Shown here piece by piece: positions 8,392 to 15,960 of a stretch of DNA of 25,790 nucleotides. Origin of the DNA: CAVZLD01 sp964522605. Its GTDB lineage: Bacteria > Planctomycetota > Planctomycetia > Pirellulales > Pirellulaceae. Where the stretch lies: positions 1 through 25,790 of the forward strand of contig CAZFWV010000055.1 of the NCBI GenBank assembly GCA_964522605.1. The letters run 5' to 3'. The notes under the pieces are model-generated. The model was not told the origin of the DNA and searched no databases. It saw only the letters and a list, made by a program, of their open reading frames with translations. The first letter of the stretch is position 1. The number at the start of each line of letters is the position of its first letter. The position numbers were made by a program, and so were the translations under genes.

Positions 8392-8921
8392 ACGGCCGCA
8401 GACTGCTGATCGGCGTGACGGGTGGAATTGCTGCCTATAAGACGGTGGGCTTGGTCAGCCAACTGGTTCAAGCCGGAGCGCAGGTCCGGGTGGTGATGAC
8501 TCCCGCCGCACGGCAGTTCGTTGGCGAAGCAACGTTTGCGGCACTCGTGGGGCAGCCGGTTGCCACGGATGTGTTTGATCCGCGATTTCCACTCGGAGCA
8601 CACATCCAGCTCTCGCAGTCGGCGGAAGTATGCTGTGTCGCGCCCGCCACCGCCGATTTTCTGGCGAAGGCGGCACTCGGTTTGGCCGACGACTTGTTGT
8701 CCACGACCTACTTGTGCTTCGGCGGTCCGGTCCTGCTGGCGCCAGCCATGAACAGCCAGATGTGGAGTCAACCGGCGGTCCAGCGGAACGTCCGTCAGTT
8801 GCGGGAGGACGGAGTCCACTTTGTGGATCCTGAGGAAGGTTGGCTCAGTTGTCGTCAAGCGGGTGTCGGCCGCATGGCCGCGCCGGAGAAAATCCTCGCC
8901 GCAATCCAGGCGTTGCTGTGA
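8388..8921 (+). CDS. coaC: Phosphopantothenoylcysteine decarboxylase (flavoprotein, CoaC part)
   Basis: 177 residues, matching the N-terminal half of the usual CoaBC (Dfp) fusion. It is an FMN-dependent enzyme that decarboxylates 4'-phospho-N-pantothenoylcysteine to 4'-phosphopantetheine in coenzyme A synthesis. Visible motifs are GVTGGIAAYK (flavin phosphate site), the catalytic His in FPLGAHIQLS, CVAPATADFLAK, the substrate-clamp motif PAMNSQMW, and the lid Cys in GWLSCRQAGVGRM. The ATG at 8388 overlaps the rpoZ stop as ATGA. The ligase half is a separate gene 268 bases downstream, with a palindromic repeat in between; the two are in different frames, so this is not one broken gene. Confidence 0.93.
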   Translation: MNGRRLLIGVTGGIAAYKTVGLVSQLVQAGAQVRVVMTPAARQFVGEATFAALVGQPVATDVFDPRFPLGAHIQLSQSAEVCCVAPATADFLAKAALGLADDLLSTTYLCFGGPVLLAPAMNSQMWSQPAVQRNVRQLREDGVHFVDPEEGWLSCRQAGVGRMAAPEKILAAIQALL

Positions 8922-9035
8922 TGGGCCACCGCGGTTGCCCGCCGTTCGGCAGGTCTCGAATCCGTCCCCGTTCAATCTCTGCACTCCTAACGGCAAGTTT
9001 CTTGCCGGGCGGCGCAAATTCCATCAAGAGGAAGA

Positions 9036-9110
9036 GTGGCTGGCGGCTGAACGTAGTGAAGCCCCAGCTTTCCCGCAGCTGGGGCATCGCTTCGCTCTGC
9101 CGCCAGCCAC
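9036..9110. repeat. Nested palindromic element, family B copy 1
   Basis: 75-base hairpin between coaC and coaB. The outer arms GTGGCTGGCGGC (9036-9047) and GCCGCCAGCCAC (9099-9110) pair perfectly over 12 bases. The middle segment pairs at 8 of 12 positions. The inner arms GCCCCAGCT and AGCTGGGGC pair over 9 bases around a short loop. The same outer/inner plan, with GTGGCTGG and AGCCCCCAG, recurs at 21727-21813. Confidence 0.7.
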
Positions 9111-9189
9111 CCCATCCCCTTTGGTTGCGGCGCTGCCGAACCGTGCGTCACGCTTCACCGCTCGCTCCCTTTTGCCTCGGTCGGTTTGC

Positions 9190-9831
9190 ATGGCCCGTAT
9201 TCTGATCACTTCCGGCCCGACTCGTCAGTATCTCGACCCGGTCCGGTACCTGACGAACGGCTCCAGTGGGCGCATGGGATCTGCTTTAGCCCAGGCGGCA
9301 TTGGACGCGGGTCATGAGGTGGTCATCGTCAGCGGACCGGTTGCGATTGAGTATCCGTCGGAAGCCGAAGTCCACTCTGTAATCACGACCGACGAAATGC
9401 ATCAGGCGGCCCAGGATCAGTTTGTCCGTTGCGATGGTCTGATCGGCGTTGCGGCCCCTTGCGATTATCGGCCGGTCCGTGTGCAGCGGCAGAAGATCGC
9501 GAAAACGGGCAGTCCCTTGATTCTGGAACTCGTGGAGACGCCTGATATCGTGGCGGCTCTGGGCGCACAAAAACGCCCGAATCAATGGGTCGTGGGCTTT
9601 GCGCTGGAGACCCAGGATCATCACTTTCGCGCCCTGCGAAAACTCGAGCAGAAGCGGTGCGATCTGATGATCCTCAATTCCCCGTCGGCGATGGATGCGA
9701 CCGAAACCAGCGTCGAAATCGTGGCCCCAACAGGCGCAATCCTGGAAACCGCGTCGGGCCCCAAGTCGGTCGTCGCGGCCGTCATCCTGGCCACGATCCA
9801 GCATCGTCTGATCGGTGACGGATCCGGTTAA
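9190..9831 (+). CDS. coaB: Phosphopantothenate-cysteine ligase (CoaB part)
   Basis: 213 residues, matching the C-terminal half of CoaBC. It joins 4'-phosphopantothenate and cysteine using a nucleotide triphosphate, the step before CoaC. Visible features are ILITSGPTRQYLDPVRYLTN with NGSSGRMG (nucleotide site), VAAPCDYRP in place of the usual AAVADYRP, QRQKIAK (the Lys-rich loop), LVETPDIV, VGFALET (usual GFAAET) and DLMILN. ATG at 9190 gives the standard MARILITSGPTR start. No ribosome binding site is visible, and the upstream 80 bases follow a family B palindrome, so expression may depend on readthrough or a local promoter. The stop TAA (9829-9831) overlaps the stop of the convergent gene. 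Confidence 0.92.
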   Translation: MARILITSGPTRQYLDPVRYLTNGSSGRMGSALAQAALDAGHEVVIVSGPVAIEYPSEAEVHSVITTDEMHQAAQDQFVRCDGLIGVAAPCDYRPVRVQRQKIAKTGSPLILELVETPDIVAALGAQKRPNQWVVGFALETQDHHFRALRKLEQKRCDLMILNSPSAMDATETSVEIVAPTGAILETASGPKSVVAAVILATIQHRLIGDGSG

Positions 9832-10931
9832 CCGCACATCCGCGACAGTTCGCGCAGATACTCGAGCGCCTCATCGACATCCAGGACACGGACCCCGACC
9901 TGCCGCCCCAGCCGATCGCATTCCGCGAGCAGACAAAGTTCTTCGTAGCTGTCGTTTTCCCGCAACCGACGATGAGCTCGGACGCCCAGCGTTCCATCTC
10001 GAATCGCCTGCGCCTCCATATGATGTGCAATCATCCAAGCAGTACGCTCCGTGATGAAACCTTCCAACGCTTCGAGTCCCGCGTCCACGTGATTGGTCGA
10101 ATCGATTCCCTTGCCCACGTCATGCAACAGTGCCGCCAGCAGAAACTCTTCGTCGTACGGCAGACGCTCGCGCGCCTGCTCGAAGACCTGGAGGCTGTGA
10201 TACAACACGTCGCCTTCAGGATGGTATTTGCGGCTTTGCTGCACATTCTCCAATGGCAGCAGTAAGGCTTCGTAGACTTGAAATCGATCGACTCGATCAT
10301 TGACTTCCTGAATCGCTTGCTCCAAGTCGAGATCCGGATACTCACGCCGAAGCAGTTCTTCGAGTTCTGCCTGGCTGGCACGTTCCATTGCCTTACCGGT
10401 CACCGAACTGCGGAAGACGACGTGTGCCTTGCTGGAGGGATAGATGGTCAGTTCGATCGGAAAACGACCTTGCAGATGGACATGAGTGAAGATCCGTTCT
10501 TCGCCATGTTTCCGCACCTTCTTGCGCTCCACATCAAATACTTCCCCCTCGTCCTCCAAGGCCAAAAGGACGGCCTCGGTGCTGTCCGAGAATACGTGAA
10601 TATCGATATCGGAGCCACGTCGCGTGAAGCCGGTCAGGACGCTGCCAATCAATCGAGGCCGAAAGCGGTGCAGGATCTGCATGATCCGTAGCGCCTCCAG
10701 TCGCATCTCGCGCAAGTCCTCAATGCGCGAGTCGCCCTCCAGGCTGTATGCTAGACGTTGGACCTGATCACGGATTTCCGCATTACTCGGCAGGTCCGCG
10801 GGCTTCACCCATCCTTTACAGATCTGCCGCGCCGCTTTCATTTTCGCGCGGTAGTATTCCGATTCTCGCCGGTCGTACAGCCGCCGGGCTGCCTCCCACG
10901 CGATTTGCTTCCGAAGTCGCGAAGACGACAT
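9828..10931 (-). CDS. Nucleotidyltransferase-like and HD-domain protein
   Basis: 367 residues. The middle part has a polymerase-beta-like nucleotidyltransferase signature: GSVLTGFTRRGSDIDIHVF (about 96-114) with the Gly-Ser and the Asp-x-Asp pair (108, 110). The C-terminal half carries an HD motif set: YHSL (His near 245), LLHDVGKG (His-Asp 270-271) and DSTNHVDAG, then IAHHMEAQ. HD domains are metal-dependent phosphohydrolases. This pairing of domains recalls tRNA nucleotidyltransferases and (p)ppGpp enzymes, but CCA-adding and RelA/SpoT signatures are not evident, so the substrate is unknown. The N-terminal 90 residues are basic and helical. ATG at 10931 has no obvious ribosome binding site. 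The gene is convergent with coaB, the two TAA stops sharing TTAA. Confidence 0.85.
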   Translation of the reverse strand: MSSSRLRKQIAWEAARRLYDRRESEYYRAKMKAARQICKGWVKPADLPSNAEIRDQVQRLAYSLEGDSRIEDLREMRLEALRIMQILHRFRPRLIGSVLTGFTRRGSDIDIHVFSDSTEAVLLALEDEGEVFDVERKKVRKHGEERIFTHVHLQGRFPIELTIYPSSKAHVVFRSSVTGKAMERASQAELEELLRREYPDLDLEQAIQEVNDRVDRFQVYEALLLPLENVQQSRKYHPEGDVLYHSLQVFEQARERLPYDEEFLLAALLHDVGKGIDSTNHVDAGLEALEGFITERTAWMIAHHMEAQAIRDGTLGVRAHRRLRENDSYEELCLLAECDRLGRQVGVRVLDVDEALEYLRELSRMCG

Positions 10932-11172
10932 GATGAATCGTCGATCGATGTCGACGAGTTAGACGAGGAGTGAATCCTGGGGATTAGGGACTGGGCAAAC
11001 CAGTCGGTCCAATTATAGACCGTCGCGAGGGCGACTCAAGGCCGCCGACCTTGCCCGGCCACGGTGCACAATCCAAGATCAGGCCGGCACAAGCTACTAG
11101 GCTCGGCAAATCGCGGCCGTTATGATGAATCGCTGATTTTTTGGGACTTTGCTTGACCCACCAGATGCAGCG

Positions 11173-11178
11173 AAGGGG
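11173..11178 (+). promoter_or_regulatory. Ribosome binding site deciding the 11186 start
   Basis: AAGGGG, 7 bases before ATG at 11186. It argues against the in-frame ATG at 11165 and TTG at 11141, neither of which has such a site. Confidence 0.55.
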
Positions 11179-11185
11179 TGCGGAA

Positions 11186-12850
11186 ATGACCTATACGATG
11201 CCGGAAGCGGTGAAGATCCCCAAGGTTGGAAAACGAGATGTCTTGCTCGTGGCCAACGGTGACCTGCGATTGTCGGCGAACCAGAAGTGTTGGGCCGCGC
11301 AACACGAAATGGAAACCGCTCTGGCAACGGCAGTACAGGCGTGTGATTACAACCTGGTCCGCGCTCATCCGTTCAAGCCAGATGAGCAACACGGCTTCAT
11401 CGGGTCCCAAAAAGAAGGCATGGAGGTCTTTGCCAAAATCGATCCGCATGCACCGCTGATCGTCGCCGAAGCCGTTTGGCAGTATTCCCATCACCTGCTT
11501 CATGGCCTGATCACGCACAAAGGCCCCATTCTGACCGTTGCCAACTGGTCCGGTACGTGGCCCGGTTTGGTGGGCATGCTCAATCTCAACGGCTCCTTGA
11601 CCAAAGCCGGCGTAAAGTACTCGACGCTATGGAGCGAGGATTTCGAAGACGAGCGATTCCGCCATCGGCTGAAACAGTGGCTAACCAAGGGTCGAGTGCG
11701 TCACGACACGAGCCACGTCACGGCATGGTCCCACGTCAAGGTTCCCTCGAATGCGAAGAAATTAGGGCGTGCGCTCGCTCATCAGCTTCAACGGGAAAAG
11801 GCCATCATGGGCGTTTTCGACGAGGGATGCATGGGGATGTTCAATGCGATCATCCCGGATCATCTGCTCAACCCCACGGGAGTCTACAAGGAGCGATTGA
11901 GTCAGTCGGCGCTCTATTATGAGTCAACTCAGGTCAGCGACACCGAGGCCGACGAGGTGCGCGGCTGGATGGAACAACGAGGAATGAAGTTCCACACGGG
12001 ACCCATTCACGAAGAACATTTGACTGACGATCAGATCCGCATGCAGTGCAAGATGTACATTGCCGCGGTTCGACTCGCCGACGACTTTGGTTGCGCCACG
12101 ATCGGCATTCAATACCAGCAGGGATTGAAGGATCTCATGCCCGCCAGCGACCTCGTGGAAGGAACGCTGAACAATGCCGACCGTCCGCCGGTCCGGGACC
12201 GAACCGGCCAGCACGTCTTGCGCCCTGGTGATCCATTGCCTCACTTCAATGAAGTCGATGAGTGCGCCGGATTGGATGGCCTGATGACCTTTCGCGTGCA
12301 TCGCGCCATGGACCAGCCACCGGAAAACACCCTGCACGATCTTCGGTGGGGTGACGGGGACGAGTCCGGCACCACCGATCAATACGTATGGGTCTTCTTG
12401 ATTAGCGGTTCCGCTCCCCCCGCTCATTTCATTGGCGGCTGGCAGGGCGCCTCCAGCGAGCGCCAACCGGCAATGTATTTCCCCAACGGCGGTGGCACGT
12501 TGAAGGGCATTTCGCATCCCGGGGAGATCGTCTGGTCGCGGATCTTCATCGAAAAAGGCAAGTTGAAGATGGACCTTGGTCGCGCCGAGGTGATCGAGTT
12601 GCCCGACCAGGAAACCGACCGCCGCTGGCAGGCAACAACTCCCCAATGGCCCATCATGCACGCGGTGACCTACGGCGTTACCCGCGACCAAATGATGGCG
12701 CGCCACAAGAGCAACCACATTCAAGTCGCCTACGCGAACAGCGCCGATGAGGCTGACAAGGCGATGCTGGCAAAAGCTGCGATGGCGGATGAACTGGGAC
12801 TGGAGGTTGCCATCTGTGGTACGCGCAAGAATGGCAAGGGTTGGGACTAG
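11186..12850 (+). CDS. L-fucose/L-arabinose isomerase-like protein
   Basis: 554 residues from ATG at 11186. The overall plan resembles the fucose/arabinose isomerase group: an N-terminal Rossmann-like region (VGKRDVLLVANGDLRLSANQ), a middle region with VVAEAVWQYSHHLLHG, ILTVANWSGTWPGLVGMLNLNGSL and FDEGCMGMFNAI, and a C-terminal beta domain with DQYVWVFLISGSAPPAHFIGGW and a conserved HVQVAYANSADEAD-type ending (here HIQVAYANSADEADKAM). Acidic and His residues that could bind metal are present, but the active site cannot be assigned from sequence alone. Family members convert aldoses to ketoses in the cytoplasm; the actual sugar here is unknown. The gene stands alone, diverging from the HD gene across 254 bases. 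No sugar transporter or kinase is next to it. Confidence 0.75.
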   Translation: MTYTMPEAVKIPKVGKRDVLLVANGDLRLSANQKCWAAQHEMETALATAVQACDYNLVRAHPFKPDEQHGFIGSQKEGMEVFAKIDPHAPLIVAEAVWQYSHHLLHGLITHKGPILTVANWSGTWPGLVGMLNLNGSLTKAGVKYSTLWSEDFEDERFRHRLKQWLTKGRVRHDTSHVTAWSHVKVPSNAKKLGRALAHQLQREKAIMGVFDEGCMGMFNAIIPDHLLNPTGVYKERLSQSALYYESTQVSDTEADEVRGWMEQRGMKFHTGPIHEEHLTDDQIRMQCKMYIAAVRLADDFGCATIGIQYQQGLKDLMPASDLVEGTLNNADRPPVRDRTGQHVLRPGDPLPHFNEVDECAGLDGLMTFRVHRAMDQPPENTLHDLRWGDGDESGTTDQYVWVFLISGSAPPAHFIGGWQGASSERQPAMYFPNGGGTLKGISHPGEIVWSRIFIEKGKLKMDLGRAEVIELPDQETDRRWQATTPQWPIMHAVTYGVTRDQMMARHKSNHIQVAYANSADEADKAMLAKAAMADELGLEVAICGTRKNGKGWD

Positions 12851-12906
12851 TCGGCCTGCAGGAACGGCTTCCTTGGACAGCTCCTCTGGACTACAACGCG
12901 CGTTGT

Positions 12907-12935
12907 GACGCACGAGTCGCACGATGCCGTGCGTC
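12907..12935. repeat. Short hairpin after the isomerase gene
   Basis: GACGCAC (12907-12913) and GTGCGTC (12929-12935) form a 7-base stem 57 bases after the isomerase stop. There is no T-tract, so it is not called an intrinsic terminator. Confidence 0.35.
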
Positions 12936-12952
12936 GAAATACGGCAGATCGA

Positions 12953-13065
12953 AGAGCAACCACGGATGGAACGGAGGTAACGGATTGGCACCGAGAAACA
13001 TGTACCGATCTCTTCCGCTCAATCCGTGTACATCCGTTTTCTCCGTCCCATCCGTGGTTGCTCTC
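12953..13065. repeat. Long inverted repeat, family C
   Basis: The arms at about 12953-12984 and 13035-13065 are nearly complementary. The left reads AGAGCAACCACGGATGG followed by a second ACGGAG and ACGGAT block; the right reads ATCCGT, CTCCGT, CCATCCGTGGTTGCTCT. ACGGA/TCCGT units are repeated inside. It lies between the isomerase gene and the PQQ gene, which converge, so it could serve as a two-way end signal or be a mobile palindromic repeat. Only one copy is in the window. Confidence 0.65.
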
Positions 13066-13122
13066 CTCTCCCTCCGTGTTTTTCCGCGCTCTTCCGCGGC
13101 CGACTCCCGGCGGAAAGAGTTG

Positions 13123-14367
13123 CTAGGGCAACGCCAAGCAGACCAGCGCTCCACCACCGCCTCGATTCTCGCGAAACAAGAATCGACCTTGGCTGAGGGC
13201 CGGCAGCGCCCGCGTGGTAGACCGCGAAACGGTCACCTGTGCCAACGGTTGAAAGCGTTCGGGAGACGGTCGGGCCAGGATCAATGTTCCATCGGATTTG
13301 AGCACCAGCAGCTTCTCATCGGCCAGGATTAAGTGAGCGACGCCAAAATCGCGTTCGGTCCAGGCCACCCTGCCTGTGCCTGCCTCGACGCACCGCAACT
13401 CTGCCGGTCCGAGGTCCTCACGGCCGTGAATGCCAAACAAATGCCCCGCATGCCAAATTGGAGTGTTGTACTGGCTGGACAAAGCCTCGTCATTACTCCA
13501 AACCAGACGGCTCTTCGCATTCTGGAGATCCCACATCTGGGCACCGATGCCGTAGCTGGACGTAAGAAACAACCGACCACCGACCGCCAGCGGCGTCGCC
13601 GCGTTCACGGTGGGACCTCGTTTGCCGAAGGGTTGTCGGATCAGAACTCGACCCGTCGATGGATCGGCAATCAAGAGATTCAACCGGGTCACGAAAGCGA
13701 CACGCAGCTGACCTGCCTGCAGGAACGCGGTCGGCGATGAATAGCTCGCTGCCTCATCACCGGCCTTCCAAATGACCTCCCCCGTCTCGAGTGACAGGGC
13801 AACAATTCCCGATGTCGACGTACCACCGACGTTGAAGAGCACGTTATCGCCCACCAGGATCGGGCTGCTGCCGGCGCCAAAATATCCTTCTTGTGCTTCG
13901 AATTCCTGGTACAAGTCGCGGGTCCAGACAATTTGCCCCTTACCGTCCACGCATCGTGCTACGCCCGCCGCACCGAAGACCACCACACGATCCATGGCAA
14001 CCAGGGGAACGCAACGTGGCCCTGTGTCGGGATCGATCCCACCACGATAGTCCGCCGGAAAAGTGACCTGCCAAAGTTGCTTTCCGGATTGCAGGTCCAA
14101 CGCTTCGAGCACCTCCTCGTCCTCGACACGATGGAAGACGTAAACGCGCGAGCCGACAACTGCCGGCCCCGCGTAACCCTCACCCAGATCGGATCGCCAC
14201 AATTCCGTCGGATCCTTGGCCCATCGATCGGATAGCTGCTCGCCCACTGCCTGGCCATTCCGCTGAGGCCCCAGAATCTGGGGCCAATCGCCGGCACGCA
14301 GCGTGCACGTCAGGAATCCGAGGGCGATGAGTGGTACGGCAAACAAGAGCTGCGAACGCGGTGCCAT
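13123..14367 (-). CDS. Exported PQQ-like beta-propeller protein
   Basis: 414 residues from ATG at 14367, with GGAGAAG 7 bases upstream. A start further up at 14511 would lack a signal peptide and is rejected. Residues 1-26 form a Sec signal peptide (MAPRSQLLFAVPLIALGFL...). The mature protein starts with GDWPQILGPQRNGQA, the opening seen in planctomycete PQQ-repeat proteins. It then shows repeated blade patterns such as GPAVVGSRVYVFHR, EALDLQSGKQLWQVTF, RCVDGKGQIVWTRDL, ALSLETGEVIWKAGDE and CVEAGTGRVAWTERDF. These match quinoprotein/BamB-like blades ending in the W-containing strand. No dehydrogenase catalytic Cys pair or Asp was picked out, so it is more likely a binding or scaffold propeller than an enzyme. 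It diverges from the cassette at 14515. Confidence 0.88.
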   Translation of the reverse strand: MAPRSQLLFAVPLIALGFLTCTLRAGDWPQILGPQRNGQAVGEQLSDRWAKDPTELWRSDLGEGYAGPAVVGSRVYVFHRVEDEEVLEALDLQSGKQLWQVTFPADYRGGIDPDTGPRCVPLVAMDRVVVFGAAGVARCVDGKGQIVWTRDLYQEFEAQEGYFGAGSSPILVGDNVLFNVGGTSTSGIVALSLETGEVIWKAGDEAASYSSPTAFLQAGQLRVAFVTRLNLLIADPSTGRVLIRQPFGKRGPTVNAATPLAVGGRLFLTSSYGIGAQMWDLQNAKSRLVWSNDEALSSQYNTPIWHAGHLFGIHGREDLGPAELRCVEAGTGRVAWTERDFGVAHLILADEKLLVLKSDGTLILARPSPERFQPLAQVTVSRSTTRALPALSQGRFLFRENRGGGGALVCLALP

Positions 14368-14405
14368 GATCGATCTTCTCCAGCGGCTGAGTCGCCAGAC
14401 CGGGA

Positions 14406-14436
14406 TTGTCACAAAGGCCCCAGCCTGCGATACAAT
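14406..14436 (+). promoter_or_regulatory. Possible sigma-70-type promoter of the 14515-16566 cassette
   Basis: TTGTCA (14406-14411) and TACAAT (14431-14436) with a 19-base spacer, about 80 bases before the GTG at 14515. The spacer is 1-2 bases longer than ideal. It lies between divergent genes, where a promoter is required. Confidence 0.35.
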
Positions 14437-14514
14437 AGGCGACACGCGTGAATTGGCGAACGCGTTGAGGGCCGCTTTTCGTAACCGACGATCATCTGGC
14501 GAGAGAACCAAACC

Positions 14515-15570
14515 GTGTCGCGTCGATTCCGTTTATGGGAAAAGAAGCGGGGGGATCGCCGTACGGGTTCCAAGCTGGTCGGCACGGCCGGCGAAGGAAT
14601 CATCTTTGCCGCCCTCTTCCTGTTCGGATCGATCTCCTTGGCAGCCATCGTTACTACGGAGCTGATCCGGGGTGAGAACGTGGGCCAGTGGAACATCTGG
14701 CTGTGGCTCAGCCTGGTGGTCCTTGCGATCTTGATCCTGATTGGGGCCAGCGGATTGATCTACACGATCCTGCTGATTCGCACGACGGCAGAGCATCGCC
14801 GTGCGTTGGCCAAACGCGCCACGAACATCGATCTCCTCGCAGACACGCTGCCTTCACCCAAAGATTTTCCGACGGTACCGCGCGATGTCAATCTGACCAA
14901 CAGCCCGGGAATCAAGCTGGCCTACCGTCTGCCGATCACGCGCTCGCCAGGCTGGCAGTTGCTGGCCGTGGGAGTCTTCAATCTGGTTTGGAACGGGATG
15001 GTCTCGTGGCTTCTGGTGTTGGCGGTTGGTAAACATTTGGCGGGCGAACCCGATTGGCTGCTGACGGCGTTAGTGATTCCGTTTGCGGCAATTGGCATCG
15101 CAACGTTGTACTATCTGTTCCGTCTGTTGCTCTTCGCGACCGCGATCGGACCAACCAGCCTGGAGATCTCGGATCATCCGATTTTTCCTGGCGAGAACTA
15201 CCGGATCTATCTCTCCCAGGCAGGCCGGCTTTCGGTACAATCGTTCACCCTTTCGCTCGTTTGTGATGAAGAGGCAACCTATCGGCAGGGAACCGACACG
15301 CGCACGGAACGTCGACGGGTTCTGGAGAGGGTCTTGTTTGAACGCGAACGGTTTGAGATCCTGCCCGGCCTGCCCTATGAACAGGAATGTGAACTAAAGT
15401 TTCCCGAGAACGTGATGCACTCCTTCCAGTCCGACCACAATGCGGTTCAATGGAGGCTGGTTGTGCGAGGGACTGTCGAGAAATGGTCGAATTACGAACG
15501 CAATTTCCCCCTCGTCGTTTATCCGTCCGCTCCGCCATCCGAGGAGCCCGTCAGGCAGCCCGCCGCATGA
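14515..15570 (+). CDS. Four-helix membrane protein with apparent arrestin-like C-terminal domain
   Basis: 351 residues, GTG start; the ribosome binding site is weak. Not a family I can name. A basic N-terminus (MSRRFRLWEKKRGDRR) precedes two hydrophobic helices (about 28-47 and 61-88), a hydrophilic loop (about 90-145) and two more helices (about 148-171 and 181-207). Residues about 214-340 form a beta-rich domain: LEISDHPIFPGENYRIYLSQ, SFTLSLVCDEEATY, an Arg/Glu-rich segment, then LKFPENVMHSFQSDHNAVQWRL and VRGTVEKWSNYERNFPLVVY. That order of strands (PG-turn, a conserved Pro near a surface loop, W-x-L/V-x-V strand, final P-L-x-V strand) resembles the arrestin/Spo0M fold; this is inference from pattern. 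With positive-inside reasoning, both termini would be cytoplasmic. The stop overlaps the next start (ATGA). Confidence 0.8.
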   Translation: MSRRFRLWEKKRGDRRTGSKLVGTAGEGIIFAALFLFGSISLAAIVTTELIRGENVGQWNIWLWLSLVVLAILILIGASGLIYTILLIRTTAEHRRALAKRATNIDLLADTLPSPKDFPTVPRDVNLTNSPGIKLAYRLPITRSPGWQLLAVGVFNLVWNGMVSWLLVLAVGKHLAGEPDWLLTALVIPFAAIGIATLYYLFRLLLFATAIGPTSLEISDHPIFPGENYRIYLSQAGRLSVQSFTLSLVCDEEATYRQGTDTRTERRRVLERVLFERERFEILPGLPYEQECELKFPENVMHSFQSDHNAVQWRLVVRGTVEKWSNYERNFPLVVYPSAPPSEEPVRQPAA

Positions 15571-15959
15571 TGGAGCCGCTGATCAGCATTCAGATTCAGG
15601 GCGATCGGCCCTATCGCGAGCCTGGGGAACGGCTCGAGTGCGACTACCAGATCGACGCCGTCGAAGCCGGCGAGATTCAGGCGGTCGAGGCATCCGTCCT
15701 CTGGTACACGGAAGGCAAGGGGGGCGAGGATATGGGGATCCACTACTTCGAACGGCGCGTGCCCGCGGATCCCGATGACGACCTGCGCCAGTGGCGCCGC
15801 TTTGAAACGGTGCTCCCGAAGAGTCCCGTCAGCTATGATGGTGAGCTGATTCAAATCCGCTGGTGCGTTCGAGTGCGAGCGATTCTGCGACAGGGCAAGC
15901 AATGCTGCTTCGAGGTCCCGTTCCGCCTCGGCAACGTCGGTGATAAGCTTTCCGAATAG
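15567..15959 (+). CDS. Small arrestin-like protein
   Basis: 130 residues. ATG at 15567 overlaps the upstream stop as ATGA, and a second ATG follows at 15570. There is no signal peptide or membrane helix, so it is probably cytoplasmic. The sequence is a compact beta-sandwich pattern: ISIQIQGDRPYREPGERLECDY, AVEASVLWYTEGKG, HYFERRVP, WRRFETVLPKSPVSYDGELI, IRWCVRVRAIL, CCFEVPFRLG. The PG-turn, the P-x-S-Y-x-G segment before a W-containing strand and the closing F-x-V-P-F strand are all features of arrestin-type domains. The same plan appears at the C-terminus of the upstream membrane protein, so the two may be evolutionarily related partners. Fold assignment is inference; no function is known to me. 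Confidence 0.8.
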   Translation: MMEPLISIQIQGDRPYREPGERLECDYQIDAVEAGEIQAVEASVLWYTEGKGGEDMGIHYFERRVPADPDDDLRQWRRFETVLPKSPVSYDGELIQIRWCVRVRAILRQGKQCCFEVPFRLGNVGDKLSE

Positions 15960-15960
15960 A

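Noticed and set aside
8950..8965. T-loop-like GGTCTCGAATCC suggesting a tRNA
   Set aside because: No acceptor, D or anticodon arms could be built around it.
7851..9017. 388-codon open frame on the minus strand
   Set aside because: It is antisense to gmk, rpoZ and coaC, all three strongly supported.
12907..12935. Terminator of the isomerase gene
   Set aside because: A stem is present but there is no T-tract on either side.
11924..12991. 355-codon open frame on the minus strand
   Set aside because: Antisense to the isomerase gene and ends in the palindromic repeat region; composition not protein-like.
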